Positions 50,304-59,388 of a stretch of 64,000 nt of DNA are shown here, piece after piece (the first letter of the stretch is position 1; the number at the start of each line of letters is the position of its first letter). Position numbers and translations under genes: made by a program. Source of the stretch: JAAOZP01 sp038848185 (GTDB taxonomy: Archaea > Thermoproteota > EX4484-205 > JAAOZP01). The stretch covers positions 1 through 64,000 of the forward strand of contig JAWCNV010000011.1 of the NCBI GenBank assembly GCA_038848185.1, in the 5' to 3' direction. The notes under the pieces are model-generated. The model was given only the letters and a program-made list of their open reading frames with translations. It made no database searches and had not been told where the DNA came from.

Positions 50304-53300
50304 ATGGTTGAAGAGCTGAATGATGCTGACCTTTGGGTTGTTGCTGAGAACTATGTCAAGAGCATTGGGCTGGCTAGGCACCATATAGATTCCTTCAACG
50401 AGTTTGTCGACAAGGATATGCAGAAGATTGTTGACGAGGTTAAGAAGATTGAGGTTAATGTTGAGAACAAGGTTTTCACCATAGAGTTTGGAAAAATATC
50501 TGTACGCGTCCCACAGATCATTGAGCCCAGTGGAGCTGTAAGAAACGTGTACCCTATGGAGGCCCGAATAAGGAACTTCACCTACGCTGCCCCCATCTAC
50601 CTTGAGATTAAGGAGGTGAAGGATGGTAGGGAGACGAGGCAGGATACTCTAATAGGCGAGATCCCAATAATGGTTAACTCCAGGTACTGTGCTCTCGCAG
50701 GGCTTAGTCCTGAAGCAAGGGTTAAGCTCGGCGAGGACCCTTATGACCCTGGAGGATACTTCATAGTTAATGGTTCTGAGAGGGTTATAGTTGGTGTTGA
50801 GGATCTTGCTCCGAACAGGATAATCCTGGAGGATAAGAAGATAGGCCCATACTCCTTCTACATCGCCCGCGTTTTTTCAACTACTGTGGGCTATAGGACG
50901 AGGGTGGAGGTCAGGCTGAAGGGGCAGAGCAATGAGCTGAAGGTCTATCTGCCTGGTGTTGGACAGGAGATTCCCTTTGTGGTTATGCTGAAAGCCCTTG
51001 GAATGGAGTCTGACAAGGAGATTGCTGAGCATGTTTCACCCTTCCCCGAGATCCAGGAGCTTTTAGCACCCTCCTTCGACGCTGCCCAGAATATTCTTAG
51101 TAAGGATGATGCCATAATGTTCATTGGAAACAGGGTTGCCTACGGCCAATCCGACAGGGTTCGTTTAAACAAGACTCAGAACGTTCTCGACCGCATACTG
51201 CTACCCCACATTAGTACTGAAGAGTCTTCAAGGTATGAGAAGGCGCTTTTCCTATGCGAGATGGCTGAAAGGGTTCTCGCGATGAAGCTGGGTTGGCGTC
51301 CCCCGGACGATAAGGACCATTATAGGAATAAGAGGATTAGGCTTGCCGGAGGGCTTCTCGCAGAGCTTTTCAGAACCTCCTTCAGGAGGATGGTTAGGGA
51401 CTTCAGGTATCAGCTTGAGAAATCCAGCCTGAGGCACAGGATCATCCACTCCTTCTCGAACCTGATTACAACCAGCCTGATAACCGACTCCATAAACCAG
51501 GCTATGGCAACCGGTAACTGGGGTAAGAGGCTTGTGGGAGTAACCCAGCTTCTCGACAGGACGAACTATCTCTCCGTATTAAGCCATTTGCGAAGGATCC
51601 AGTCCCCGTTGAGCAGGAGCCAGTCTAACTTCGACGCTAGAGACCTGCATCCGACGCAGTGGGGGAAGCTTGATCCCAATGAGACTCCTGAGGGAGTGAA
51701 CTGTGGTCTTGTGAAAAACATGAGTATAGGTGCACAGGTCTCTGTTTCAGCGGAGAAAACCTTTCTTGAAAAGATTCTTGCAAAGTTCGGATTAATCCCT
51801 GTGACTAAGGCTGATTCCGAAGCCCGTTCCTCAGCCGTTAAAATATTCATAGACGGCATCCTGATCGGCTACTCTTACTCTGGGGAAGCATTGGTTAAAG
51901 AGATTAGGAACCTTAGGAGGAGAGGAGTTATCCCTCCGGAGGTGAATGTTGCCTACTTCGAGTTTAACTACGGCGGAAGAATTGTTAAGGAGGTTTACTT
52001 CAACGCGGATTCAGGCAGGGTTAGAAGACCCTTGATAGTCGTTGAGGAAGGCATGGTGAAGCTTACCAAGGACCATGTTGCCAAGCTATCCATGGGCAAG
52101 ATAACCTTTGAAGACTTAGTTAACAACGGGGTTATAGAGTTCCTGGATGCGGAGGAGGAGGAGAACACCATTATAGCAACGTCTTTAAGAGAGGTTACGA
52201 GCGAGACTACGCATCTGGAAATATCTCCTCTACTGATGTTCGGCGTCGTCTCAGCCTCAGTCCCGTTCGCAGAGCATAATCATTCACCCAGGAACACTTA
52301 TGAGGCAGCTATGGCTAAGCAGGCGCTTGGACTACCCTTCACAAACGTCAGCAACTCTTTCTACACGACCTTCCACGTTACCACTTACGCGCAGCTCCCC
52401 TTGGTGGCTTCGAAAGTAGACCCGATTATAGGATTGGATAAGAGACCTATAGGCCAGAACTTCCTGGTAGCGGTGATGTCGCACCCATACAACATGGAGG
52501 ACGCTATTGTTTTGAACGCTGCCTCAGTGCAACGGGGGCTCGCAAGATCCACGACTTACAGGTCTTACGAGGTTGAGGCCAAGAGGTACCCGATGGGTGA
52601 GGTTGACAGGATAGAGAAGCCTGATTCACAGGTTAGAGGATACAGGGGTGACGAGGCTTACGCCAAGATTGAGGAGGATGGGATAGTGTCTGTCGAGGCG
52701 GAGGTTAAGGGTGGAGACGTTATAGTTGGAAGATCAAGCCCCCCAAGGTTCTTCGAAGAGTATAAGGAGCTGGTCTTCCAGGCGCCAGCCCGCAGAGACT
52801 CATCCGTAGCGCTTAAGCCTTCTGAAACCGGTTTCGTTGAAAGCGTTGCGGTGACTGAGGATCTCGAGAACAATAAGCTGATAAAAGTCAGGATCAGGGA
52901 CCATAGGATTGCGGAGATAGGTGACAAGTTTGCCTCAAGATCAGGGCAGAAAGGGGTTGTGGGAATGCTTGTACCGCAGACCGATATGCCTTTCACTGAA
53001 GACGGGCTGGTTCCAGACGCCCTGATAAACCCGCATGCAATCCCGTCCAGGATGACTATAAGCCACTTCCTTGAATCGCTTTTCGGCACTGCAGCAGCCT
53101 TAGAGGGGAGGCAGATAGATGGGACAACATTCATCCATACTCCTGAGCAGGAGGTTCAGAAGATTCTTGAGGCACAGGGCTTCTCCCCATACGGGGAGTT
53201 TGACTTCATAGACGGCGTCACCGGGAAACGGTTTAAGGCGAAGGTTTTCATGGGGATAGTCTACTATCAGAGGCTCCACCACATGGTTAAGGATAAGATG

Positions 53301-53657
53301 CATGCTAGGGCAAGGGGCCAAGTGCAGATGCTGACTCACCAGCCTACTGAAGGAAGGTCTAGGGGAGGAGGCTTAAGGTTCGGAGAGATGGAGAGAGACT
53401 GTCTCGTTGGACACGGTGCAGCCAGGCTTCTTCAAGACAGGCTTCTAGAGGAGTCTGACAGAGCCATAGTCTACGTTTGCGAGAAATGCGGCACCTTCGC
53501 ATACTATGATGCTAGGCAGAAGAAGTATATTTGCCCGCTCTGTGAGAAGGGTAAGGATGTTAGTGGTGTTGAAATATCTTACGCGTTTAAGCTTCTCCTC
53601 CAGGAGCTGATGAGCCTAGGCATCTTTCCAAGGCTCAGGGTTAAGGAGAGGATTTAG
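50304..53657 (+). CDS. rpoB: RNA polymerase subunit B (unsplit)
   Basis: The product (about 1118 aa) is a full-length archaeal B subunit, not split into B' and B''. It has the lobe and fork regions, GDKFASRSGQKGVVGMLVPQTDMPF near residue 872, HARARGQVQMLTHQPTEGRSRGGGLRFGEMERDC and a C-terminal zinc ribbon with CEKCGTFAYYDARQKKYICPLC. The frame opens at 50271 inside rpoH; ATG 50304 (MVEELNDADLW) or TTG 50295 is the probable start. It precedes rpoA by 2 nt. Confidence 0.97.
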   Translation: MVEELNDADLWVVAENYVKSIGLARHHIDSFNEFVDKDMQKIVDEVKKIEVNVENKVFTIEFGKISVRVPQIIEPSGAVRNVYPMEARIRNFTYAAPIYLEIKEVKDGRETRQDTLIGEIPIMVNSRYCALAGLSPEARVKLGEDPYDPGGYFIVNGSERVIVGVEDLAPNRIILEDKKIGPYSFYIARVFSTTVGYRTRVEVRLKGQSNELKVYLPGVGQEIPFVVMLKALGMESDKEIAEHVSPFPEIQELLAPSFDAAQNILSKDDAIMFIGNRVAYGQSDRVRLNKTQNVLDRILLPHISTEESSRYEKALFLCEMAERVLAMKLGWRPPDDKDHYRNKRIRLAGGLLAELFRTSFRRMVRDFRYQLEKSSLRHRIIHSFSNLITTSLITDSINQAMATGNWGKRLVGVTQLLDRTNYLSVLSHLRRIQSPLSRSQSNFDARDLHPTQWGKLDPNETPEGVNCGLVKNMSIGAQVSVSAEKTFLEKILAKFGLIPVTKADSEARSSAVKIFIDGILIGYSYSGEALVKEIRNLRRRGVIPPEVNVAYFEFNYGGRIVKEVYFNADSGRVRRPLIVVEEGMVKLTKDHVAKLSMGKITFEDLVNNGVIEFLDAEEEENTIIATSLREVTSETTHLEISPLLMFGVVSASVPFAEHNHSPRNTYEAAMAKQALGLPFTNVSNSFYTTFHVTTYAQLPLVASKVDPIIGLDKRPIGQNFLVAVMSHPYNMEDAIVLNAASVQRGLARSTTYRSYEVEAKRYPMGEVDRIEKPDSQVRGYRGDEAYAKIEEDGIVSVEAEVKGGDVIVGRSSPPRFFEEYKELVFQAPARRDSSVALKPSETGFVESVAVTEDLENNKLIKVRIRDHRIAEIGDKFASRSGQKGVVGMLVPQTDMPFTEDGLVPDALINPHAIPSRMTISHFLESLFGTAAALEGRQIDGTTFIHTPEQEVQKILEAQGFSPYGEFDFIDGVTGKRFKAKVFMGIVYYQRLHHMVKDKMHARARGQVQMLTHQPTEGRSRGGGLRFGEMERDCLVGHGAARLLQDRLLEESDRAIVYVCEKCGTFAYYDARQKKYICPLCEKGKDVSGVEISYAFKLLLQELMSLGIFPRLRVKERI

Positions 53658-53659
53658 AG

Positions 53660-56600
53660 ATGAGTCAGGAAATTGAGGTTAAGCAGATAGATTCGATAAA
53701 GTTCGGAGTTCTTTCGCCAGCCGAGGTCAGGAGACTATCCGTAATGGAGGTCACAACCGATGAAACTTATGATCAGGATGGGCTCTCCGTCCCAGGGGGC
53801 ATAATGGATACTCGCCTAGGAACCATAGAGCCTAGGCAGAGATGCAAGACGTGTGGAAACCTTCCAGACAAGTGTCCGGGGCACTTCGGCCACATAGAGC
53901 TGCCTGTCCCAGTTATACATGTTTCCTTCGCAAGGGAGATTGAACGCGTACTCCAGTCGAGCTGCAGGCAGTGCGGCAGAATCCTTCTTCCAAACGACAG
54001 GATAAGCCACTACAGGGAGAAGATAAAGGAGTACGAGGAGCTTTACGGCCTCGTCCCAGACCAGATTTACGACCAGATAAAGGATGAGGTTAGGAGGGCT
54101 AACAGGTGTCCCCACTGCGGGGCGGAGAGGTACCAGGTTAAGCTTGAACGGCCCACAAGGTTTTACGAGAGGGATCCCGACGGGGTTCTGAAGCTTCTGA
54201 ACTCCAGGATTATAAGGGAGCGTTTAAACAGGATCCCTGAGGACGACCTTAGGCTTCTAAACATAGATCCTGAGGTTGCCCACCCAGCCTGGTATGTGAT
54301 AGAGGTTCTGCCCGTGCCGCCAATACAGGTTAGACCATCGATAATACTTGAAACCGGGGAAAGGTCTGAGGACGATTTAACGCATAAGCTTGTGGACATA
54401 ATAAGGACGGCGCGGAGAATACGGGAGTACATAGAGTCTGGAGCATCCCCCCTCATAATACAGGATCACGAGGACCTTCTCCAGTACCATGTTACAACCT
54501 ATTTTGACAATGAGGCTGTGGGCGTACTTCCTGCACAGCATAGGACCCGTAAAACTTTGAAGACCCTTGCGCAGAGGCTGAAGGGGAAGGAGGGGCGTTT
54601 CAGGAAAAACCTGTCGGGCAAGAGGGTGGATTTCTCAGCTAGGACAGTGATCTCTCCAGACCCCTACCTGAATATTGACGAGGTTGGTGTTCCGCTGGAG
54701 GTCGCTAGGATTCTAACGGTTCCAGAGAGAGTAACCTACTGGAACAGGGAGTGGCTGATGCAGCTTGTTAGAAACGGGCCTTTCATCCACCCTGGTTCAG
54801 AATACATAGTTAGGCCCACTGGCGCCAGGCATAAGCTGCAGTTCGTGGAGAACAGGGATGCTCTCGCAGAAGGACTTGACATAGGCTTCGTAGTTGAACG
54901 ACACCTGTTTGACAACGACTTCGTTATTTTCAACAGACAGCCTTCACTCCACCGCCTATCCATGCTTGGGCACAGGGTTAGGGTTCTCCCAGGAAGAACC
55001 TTCAGGCTTAACCCGAGCGTCTGCCCACCTTACAACGCTGATTTCGACGGTGACGAGATGAATCTTCACGTACCCCAGAGCATTGAAGCATTCGTCGAGA
55101 CAAGCCTGCTCCTCGGAGTAAAGAACCATTATCTGACCCCTAGGTACGGTGCACCCATAATGGGGGCGATAAGAGACTTCATAACCGGCGCCTACCTGCT
55201 CACCAAGAAGGACACGTATCTCACGAAGGAGGAGTTTGCTAGGATAGTTTATGCTGCAGGATACGAGGGTGAGCTCCCTGAGCCTGATGTTAAAACACCT
55301 GTACCATTATGGTCAGGAAGGAAAGCGGTCAGCCTCCTTATGAAGGAGGATTTCAACTATGTTAACAAGACGAGTGTAGGCGGAGAACACGACCCTGAGG
55401 AGGCGGAGATAGTAATAAAGAACGGTAAAATAGTGTCCGGAGTGATAGACAAGGCCTCCATAGGCGCGGAGAAATCAGATACGATTTTCCACAGGATAAT
55501 TAAGAAGTATGGGGTGGAGGAGGGCCACAGGTTCATATCAGCATTCGAGAAGATGGTTAGGGAGTTTGTGCTTCTAAGAGGATTCAGCTTCACCTACAGG
55601 GATGTAAGCCTCCCCAGTGAGATTCAGGAACGCGTTAGAAGAGAGGCGGATCAGGCTGATGTCGAGGTGAACAGCCTGCTGGAGGAGTGGAGGAGAGGCA
55701 GGATAAAGAGGATTCCCGGGATGAGTGATGAGGAGAGTCTGGAAGCATACATTATGGATGCTCTCTCAAACGTTAGGAGCAGGGTTGGTAACCTAGTTTC
55801 CTCAACCCTCGGATTGGATAATAACATGGTCGTAATGACGAAGACAGGTGCAAGAGGCTCGGATCTGAACGTGGGCCAGATATCAGGATGCTTAGGTCAA
55901 CAGGCTTTAAGAGGAAAGAGAATTTTCAAAGGGTATACTGGCAGACCGCTGCCCCATTTCCAAAGGGGAGACCTAGGCCCTATTGCAAGAGGCTTCTTGA
56001 AAACGAATTACTATGAGGGGCTCTCCCCCATAGAGCTTTTCTACCACTCTATGAGCGGGCGCGAATCCCTAGTTGACACTGCGGTCAGAACCCAGCAGAG
56101 CGGATACCTGCAGCGCAGGCTTATCCACGCGCTGGAGTCCCTGAGGGTTGAGTATGATGGTACTGTCAGAGACTCATATGGGAACATTATTGACATAATC
56201 TACGGTGAAGACGGTGTTGACCCTTCTAAGAGCGACCACGGTAAGGCGGTTGACGCTAAGAGAATAGTGGAGGAGTACTCGCTCTCCATAGTAAAGAAGG
56301 GGAAACCGGCAAGCAAGGAGACCGTTAAGAAAATGGTTGAGGAATACGGTAAGCATCTTCCCCTCAACGTTAAGAAGGAGGTTTTCCAAGCGATAGTTTC
56401 TAAAAGACTCTCTAAGCCGGCTGTTAAAAACGTAATAGAAAGGATTCTTGAAGAGTATGAGCGTGCACTCGTGGAGGCTGGCGAAAGCGTGGGGGTTGTT
56501 GCAGCACAATCCATAGGTGAGCCCGGAACCCAGATGACTCTAAGAACCTTCCACTACGCTGGTGTGAGAGAAGCCAACGTTACCCTCGGCCTGCCGAGGC

Positions 56601-57508
56601 TTATAGAGCTTCTCGACGCTAGAAAGACGCCTAAGACCCCGATGATGACTATTTACCTTAAAAGCCCGTACAGCAAGGATTACAGTAAAGCGCTCAGAGT
56701 CGCTAGGAAACTCGTATACACGACCATCGAGGACGTTGCGAAAATAGGTTTAAAGTCTACAACCGCATATGATTATCTTGTTATACACCCGGTTAAAGAA
56801 TGGCTGAGTGAAAGAGGTCTCTCAGAGGAGGATATTGAGAAGGTCCTTAGGGCACTGAACCTGAAGTTTAACGTTAAGAACGACGGGAGCATTGAGATAC
56901 CTATTAAGACAGATGCTCAGAAGTTTGAGTCAAAGATAAGGAAGACGCCTGTGAGCGGGGTGACAAAGGTTAAGGGAGTCCTCTTGAAGGAGGAGGGGAA
57001 GGAGTACTACATAATCACCGAGGGAAGCAACCTTGCGGAAGTGTTCAACATTCCTGAGGTGGACCACACTAAGACCGTGAGCAACGATATTCACGAGGTT
57101 GCAAACACGCTGGGCATCGAGGCCGCTAGGAGTGCTTTAATAAACGAGATGTGGAAGACACTTAACGAGCAGGGGCTGGATGTTGACTGGAGACACCTAG
57201 CCTTGGTGGCAAGCGCAATGACTCAGGAGGGAGCCATAAAGCAGATAGGTAGACATGGAATAAGCGGAAGCAAGCAGAGTGTTCTTGCGAAGGCTGCTTT
57301 CGAAAGAGCCGTGCAGGTTCTCGTAGAAGGGTCTGTTTCAGGAGCTGAAGACAAGCTGCTCGGAATGACTGAAAGAGTATTAGCTGGCTCAGAGGTTTTC
57401 GCTGGAACAGGCATGGTGAAGGTATATGTTGATATAGAGGGCTTCTCAAAGAACACGGAGGAGAACGAGGATGGCGGAGGAAAAAGCGTCGCTGAGCAGC
57501 AAGCTTGA
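53660..57508 (+). CDS. rpoA: RNA polymerase subunit A, A' and A'' fused
   Basis: The 1282-aa product contains the whole largest subunit: N-terminal zinc site (CKTCGNLPDKCPGHFGH), clamp zinc CRQCG...CPHC, the catalytic NADFDGDEMNLHVPQS near residue 457, trigger-loop region GESVGVVAAQSIGEPGTQMT near 940 and A''-type C-terminal part. In Euryarchaeota and most Crenarchaeota A' and A'' are separate genes; a fused gene is known in Thaumarchaeota and related lineages. GGAGAGG lies 9 nt upstream of the ATG. The end overlaps rpl30e by 38 nt. Confidence 0.97.
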   Translation: MSQEIEVKQIDSIKFGVLSPAEVRRLSVMEVTTDETYDQDGLSVPGGIMDTRLGTIEPRQRCKTCGNLPDKCPGHFGHIELPVPVIHVSFAREIERVLQSSCRQCGRILLPNDRISHYREKIKEYEELYGLVPDQIYDQIKDEVRRANRCPHCGAERYQVKLERPTRFYERDPDGVLKLLNSRIIRERLNRIPEDDLRLLNIDPEVAHPAWYVIEVLPVPPIQVRPSIILETGERSEDDLTHKLVDIIRTARRIREYIESGASPLIIQDHEDLLQYHVTTYFDNEAVGVLPAQHRTRKTLKTLAQRLKGKEGRFRKNLSGKRVDFSARTVISPDPYLNIDEVGVPLEVARILTVPERVTYWNREWLMQLVRNGPFIHPGSEYIVRPTGARHKLQFVENRDALAEGLDIGFVVERHLFDNDFVIFNRQPSLHRLSMLGHRVRVLPGRTFRLNPSVCPPYNADFDGDEMNLHVPQSIEAFVETSLLLGVKNHYLTPRYGAPIMGAIRDFITGAYLLTKKDTYLTKEEFARIVYAAGYEGELPEPDVKTPVPLWSGRKAVSLLMKEDFNYVNKTSVGGEHDPEEAEIVIKNGKIVSGVIDKASIGAEKSDTIFHRIIKKYGVEEGHRFISAFEKMVREFVLLRGFSFTYRDVSLPSEIQERVRREADQADVEVNSLLEEWRRGRIKRIPGMSDEESLEAYIMDALSNVRSRVGNLVSSTLGLDNNMVVMTKTGARGSDLNVGQISGCLGQQALRGKRIFKGYTGRPLPHFQRGDLGPIARGFLKTNYYEGLSPIELFYHSMSGRESLVDTAVRTQQSGYLQRRLIHALESLRVEYDGTVRDSYGNIIDIIYGEDGVDPSKSDHGKAVDAKRIVEEYSLSIVKKGKPASKETVKKMVEEYGKHLPLNVKKEVFQAIVSKRLSKPAVKNVIERILEEYERALVEAGESVGVVAAQSIGEPGTQMTLRTFHYAGVREANVTLGLPRLIELLDARKTPKTPMMTIYLKSPYSKDYSKALRVARKLVYTTIEDVAKIGLKSTTAYDYLVIHPVKEWLSERGLSEEDIEKVLRALNLKFNVKNDGSIEIPIKTDAQKFESKIRKTPVSGVTKVKGVLLKEEGKEYYIITEGSNLAEVFNIPEVDHTKTVSNDIHEVANTLGIEAARSALINEMWKTLNEQGLDVDWRHLALVASAMTQEGAIKQIGRHGISGSKQSVLAKAAFERAVQVLVEGSVSGAEDKLLGMTERVLAGSEVFAGTGMVKVYVDIEGFSKNTEENEDGGGKSVAEQQA

Positions 57509-57782
57509 ACTGCTTGCTAAAACAGGCTCGTTCGTAGCAGGCTTCAACGAGGTCTACAGGCTTCTCCTGAAAGGTAAGCTTGAGGGAGTAATACATGTTT
57601 CAAATCTTCCGCAACCATACTTTAAGATGATTAGGAGTGCTGCAGAGCTTTCGAAGACTCCGACACTCGTCTATGATGGTTCCCGAGTGGCATTGGGTAA
57701 AGCGTTAAGCTTAAAACACCCAGCAGCGATAATAGGAATAGTGAAACAGGGAGAATCCAGAATACTGGAGGAACTAAAGTAG
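57471..57782 (+). CDS. rpl30e: ribosomal protein L30e
   Basis: The 103-aa product has LELLAKTGSFVAGFNEVYRL, VIHVSNLPQPYFKMI and LKHPAAIIGIVKQGESRILE, the L7Ae/L30e-type fold typical of this position between rpoA and nusA. The ATG at 57471 lies inside the rpoA 3' end; no better start is available, since later candidates would remove the first helix. Confidence 0.9.
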   Translation: MAEEKASLSSKLELLAKTGSFVAGFNEVYRLLLKGKLEGVIHVSNLPQPYFKMIRSAAELSKTPTLVYDGSRVALGKALSLKHPAAIIGIVKQGESRILEELK

Positions 57783-57783
57783 C

Positions 57784-58233
57784 ATGTCTATCAGGAGCGA
57801 GGCTAAAGTAAGCTGGTCAAACAAGGAGCTGAGCTACATAGGCTTCTTCGAAAACACTACTGGAACCAGAGTAATAGATTGCGTTATGACGAATAACGAT
57901 AAGACAGTGTTCTTCCTGCTTAATCCTGCAGACTCTGAAAAGATTAGGCGCAGCTGTAGAATTCTGCTTCAACACTTCACTAGAAAGATAGGGAAGGAGG
58001 TTTACGTGGTTGAGTACCATGACGACTTAGAGACTTTTCTGAAGAGAGCCTTTCACCCTGTTGAGGTGCTTGAGATACAGGTTGGGAACGGTGTTAAAGG
58101 CGGGAAGGTAGCGTACATAACGGTGAGCGACATGGATAAGGGGAAGGCAATAGGTAAAAACGGGTTCCGAATACAGGGTGTAAGGGAGATCGCTAAGAGA
58201 CACTTCGGGTTAAGCGACGTTAAAATAAGGTAG
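57784..58233 (+). CDS. nusA: NusA-like transcription factor
   Basis: The 149-aa product consists of two KH domains, as in archaeal NusA, lacking the N-terminal and S1 domains of bacterial NusA. The second KH has GKAIGKNGFRIQGVREIAKR with the GxxG loop. It starts 1 nt after the rpl30e stop, in the standard archaeal rpo-ribosomal operon. Confidence 0.95.
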   Translation: MSIRSEAKVSWSNKELSYIGFFENTTGTRVIDCVMTNNDKTVFFLLNPADSEKIRRSCRILLQHFTRKIGKEVYVVEYHDDLETFLKRAFHPVEVLEIQVGNGVKGGKVAYITVSDMDKGKAIGKNGFRIQGVREIAKRHFGLSDVKIR

Positions 58234-58278
58234 GCGCAGGGAAACTTAATAAGACCCTTCTCTAAGCGTCAACAGGAT

Positions 58279-58707
58279 TTGGGTAAGGGAGAATTCGCAG
58301 CTAGGAAGCTTAAGAAGGTTCGGAAAAAAGTAAAGTGGAGCTACAAGTATTACACTAGGAGGGTTCTAAGGCTCAAGGAGATTTACGACCCTCTTGAAGG
58401 AGCCCCGATGGCCAGGGGAGTGGTTCTTGAGAAGGTTGGGATAGCCAGCAAGCAGCCTAACAGTGCTGTGAGGAAGTGCGTCAGGGTCCAGCTGATAAAG
58501 AATGGGAAGGAGGTGACTGCGTTCGTGCCTAAGGACGGTGCCCTAAACTTCATAAACGAGAGGGACGAGGTTATTGTGGCAGGTATAGGGGGGACCCTGG
58601 GAAGATCCATGGGGGATATTCCTGGTGTAAGGTATAAGGTTATCAGTGTTAACGGGGTGTCTCTAGACGCCCTGTTGAAGGGTAAGAAGCAGAAGCCGAC
58701 CAGGTAA
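58279..58707 (+). CDS. rps12: ribosomal protein S12
   Basis: The 142-aa product has the hallmark VGIASKQPNSAVRKCVRVQLIKNGKEVTAFVPKDGALNFI and IGGTLGRSMGDIPGVRYKV of S12 (S23e), the decoding-centre protein. It starts at TTG 58279. The basic KKVRKKVKWSYKYYTRR N-terminus is typical for the archaeal form. Confidence 0.97.
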   Translation: MGKGEFAARKLKKVRKKVKWSYKYYTRRVLRLKEIYDPLEGAPMARGVVLEKVGIASKQPNSAVRKCVRVQLIKNGKEVTAFVPKDGALNFINERDEVIVAGIGGTLGRSMGDIPGVRYKVISVNGVSLDALLKGKKQKPTR

Positions 58708-58752
58708 AAAACTTTAAATAAAGTAGTCTAATCCGTCTTTAAACACCGTAAT

Positions 58753-59331
58753 TTGGCTAAGACAAGCATAGAGTGCAGAATGTTCGACAAATGGAGCCTT
58801 GAGGGGGTGGAGGTTAAGGACCCGGGGCTCGCGCAGGTAGTGAGCCTTAAGCCGGTTAGGATACCGCACTCCGGGGGAAGGCATGAGAGAAAGAAGTTCA
58901 GAAAGTACGCTGTGAACATTGTTGAACGCCTGGCTAACAGGGTTGCTCAAACAGGCAGGGCAGGGGGGAAGAAGGCTAAAGCCATAAACATTGTTAAAGA
59001 CACGCTGGAAATAATCAGTGCTCAAACAGGCAGGAACCCTCTGGAGGTTCTTGTAGACGCTATTGTTAACGCCGCCCCCAAGGAAGACACTACCAGAGTC
59101 AGCTATGGTGGAATAGTCTACTTCCAGTCAGTTGATATCTCCCCAGGGAGGAGGGTGGACCTGGCCATCAGGAACATTGTAGACGGCGCTAAGAGGAAGA
59201 GCTTCAAAAACAGGAAAACCATGGCGGAGAGCCTTGCTGAAGAAATAATCAGCGCAGCCAACAACGAGGATGCCAGCTTCGCAGTCTCGAGAAGAAGGGA
59301 GCTGGAGAGGCATGCGGAAGCATCCCGTTAA
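58753..59331 (+). CDS. rps7: ribosomal protein S7
   Basis: The 192-aa product has NIVERLANRVAQTGRAGGKKAKAI, NPLEVLVDAIVNAAPKEDTTRVSYGG and RRVDLAIRNIVDGAKRKSFKNRKTMAESLAEEI, the S7 (S5e) signatures. It starts at TTG 58753 and ends the operon; EF-1alpha and S10, which follow in many archaea, are absent here. Confidence 0.97.
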   Translation: MAKTSIECRMFDKWSLEGVEVKDPGLAQVVSLKPVRIPHSGGRHERKKFRKYAVNIVERLANRVAQTGRAGGKKAKAINIVKDTLEIISAQTGRNPLEVLVDAIVNAAPKEDTTRVSYGGIVYFQSVDISPGRRVDLAIRNIVDGAKRKSFKNRKTMAESLAEEIISAANNEDASFAVSRRRELERHAEASR

Positions 59332-59388
59332 AACCTGATCCTCCCTACAAACATTCTTAACCCTTTTGAAAAACGTGAGTCGTGAAAA

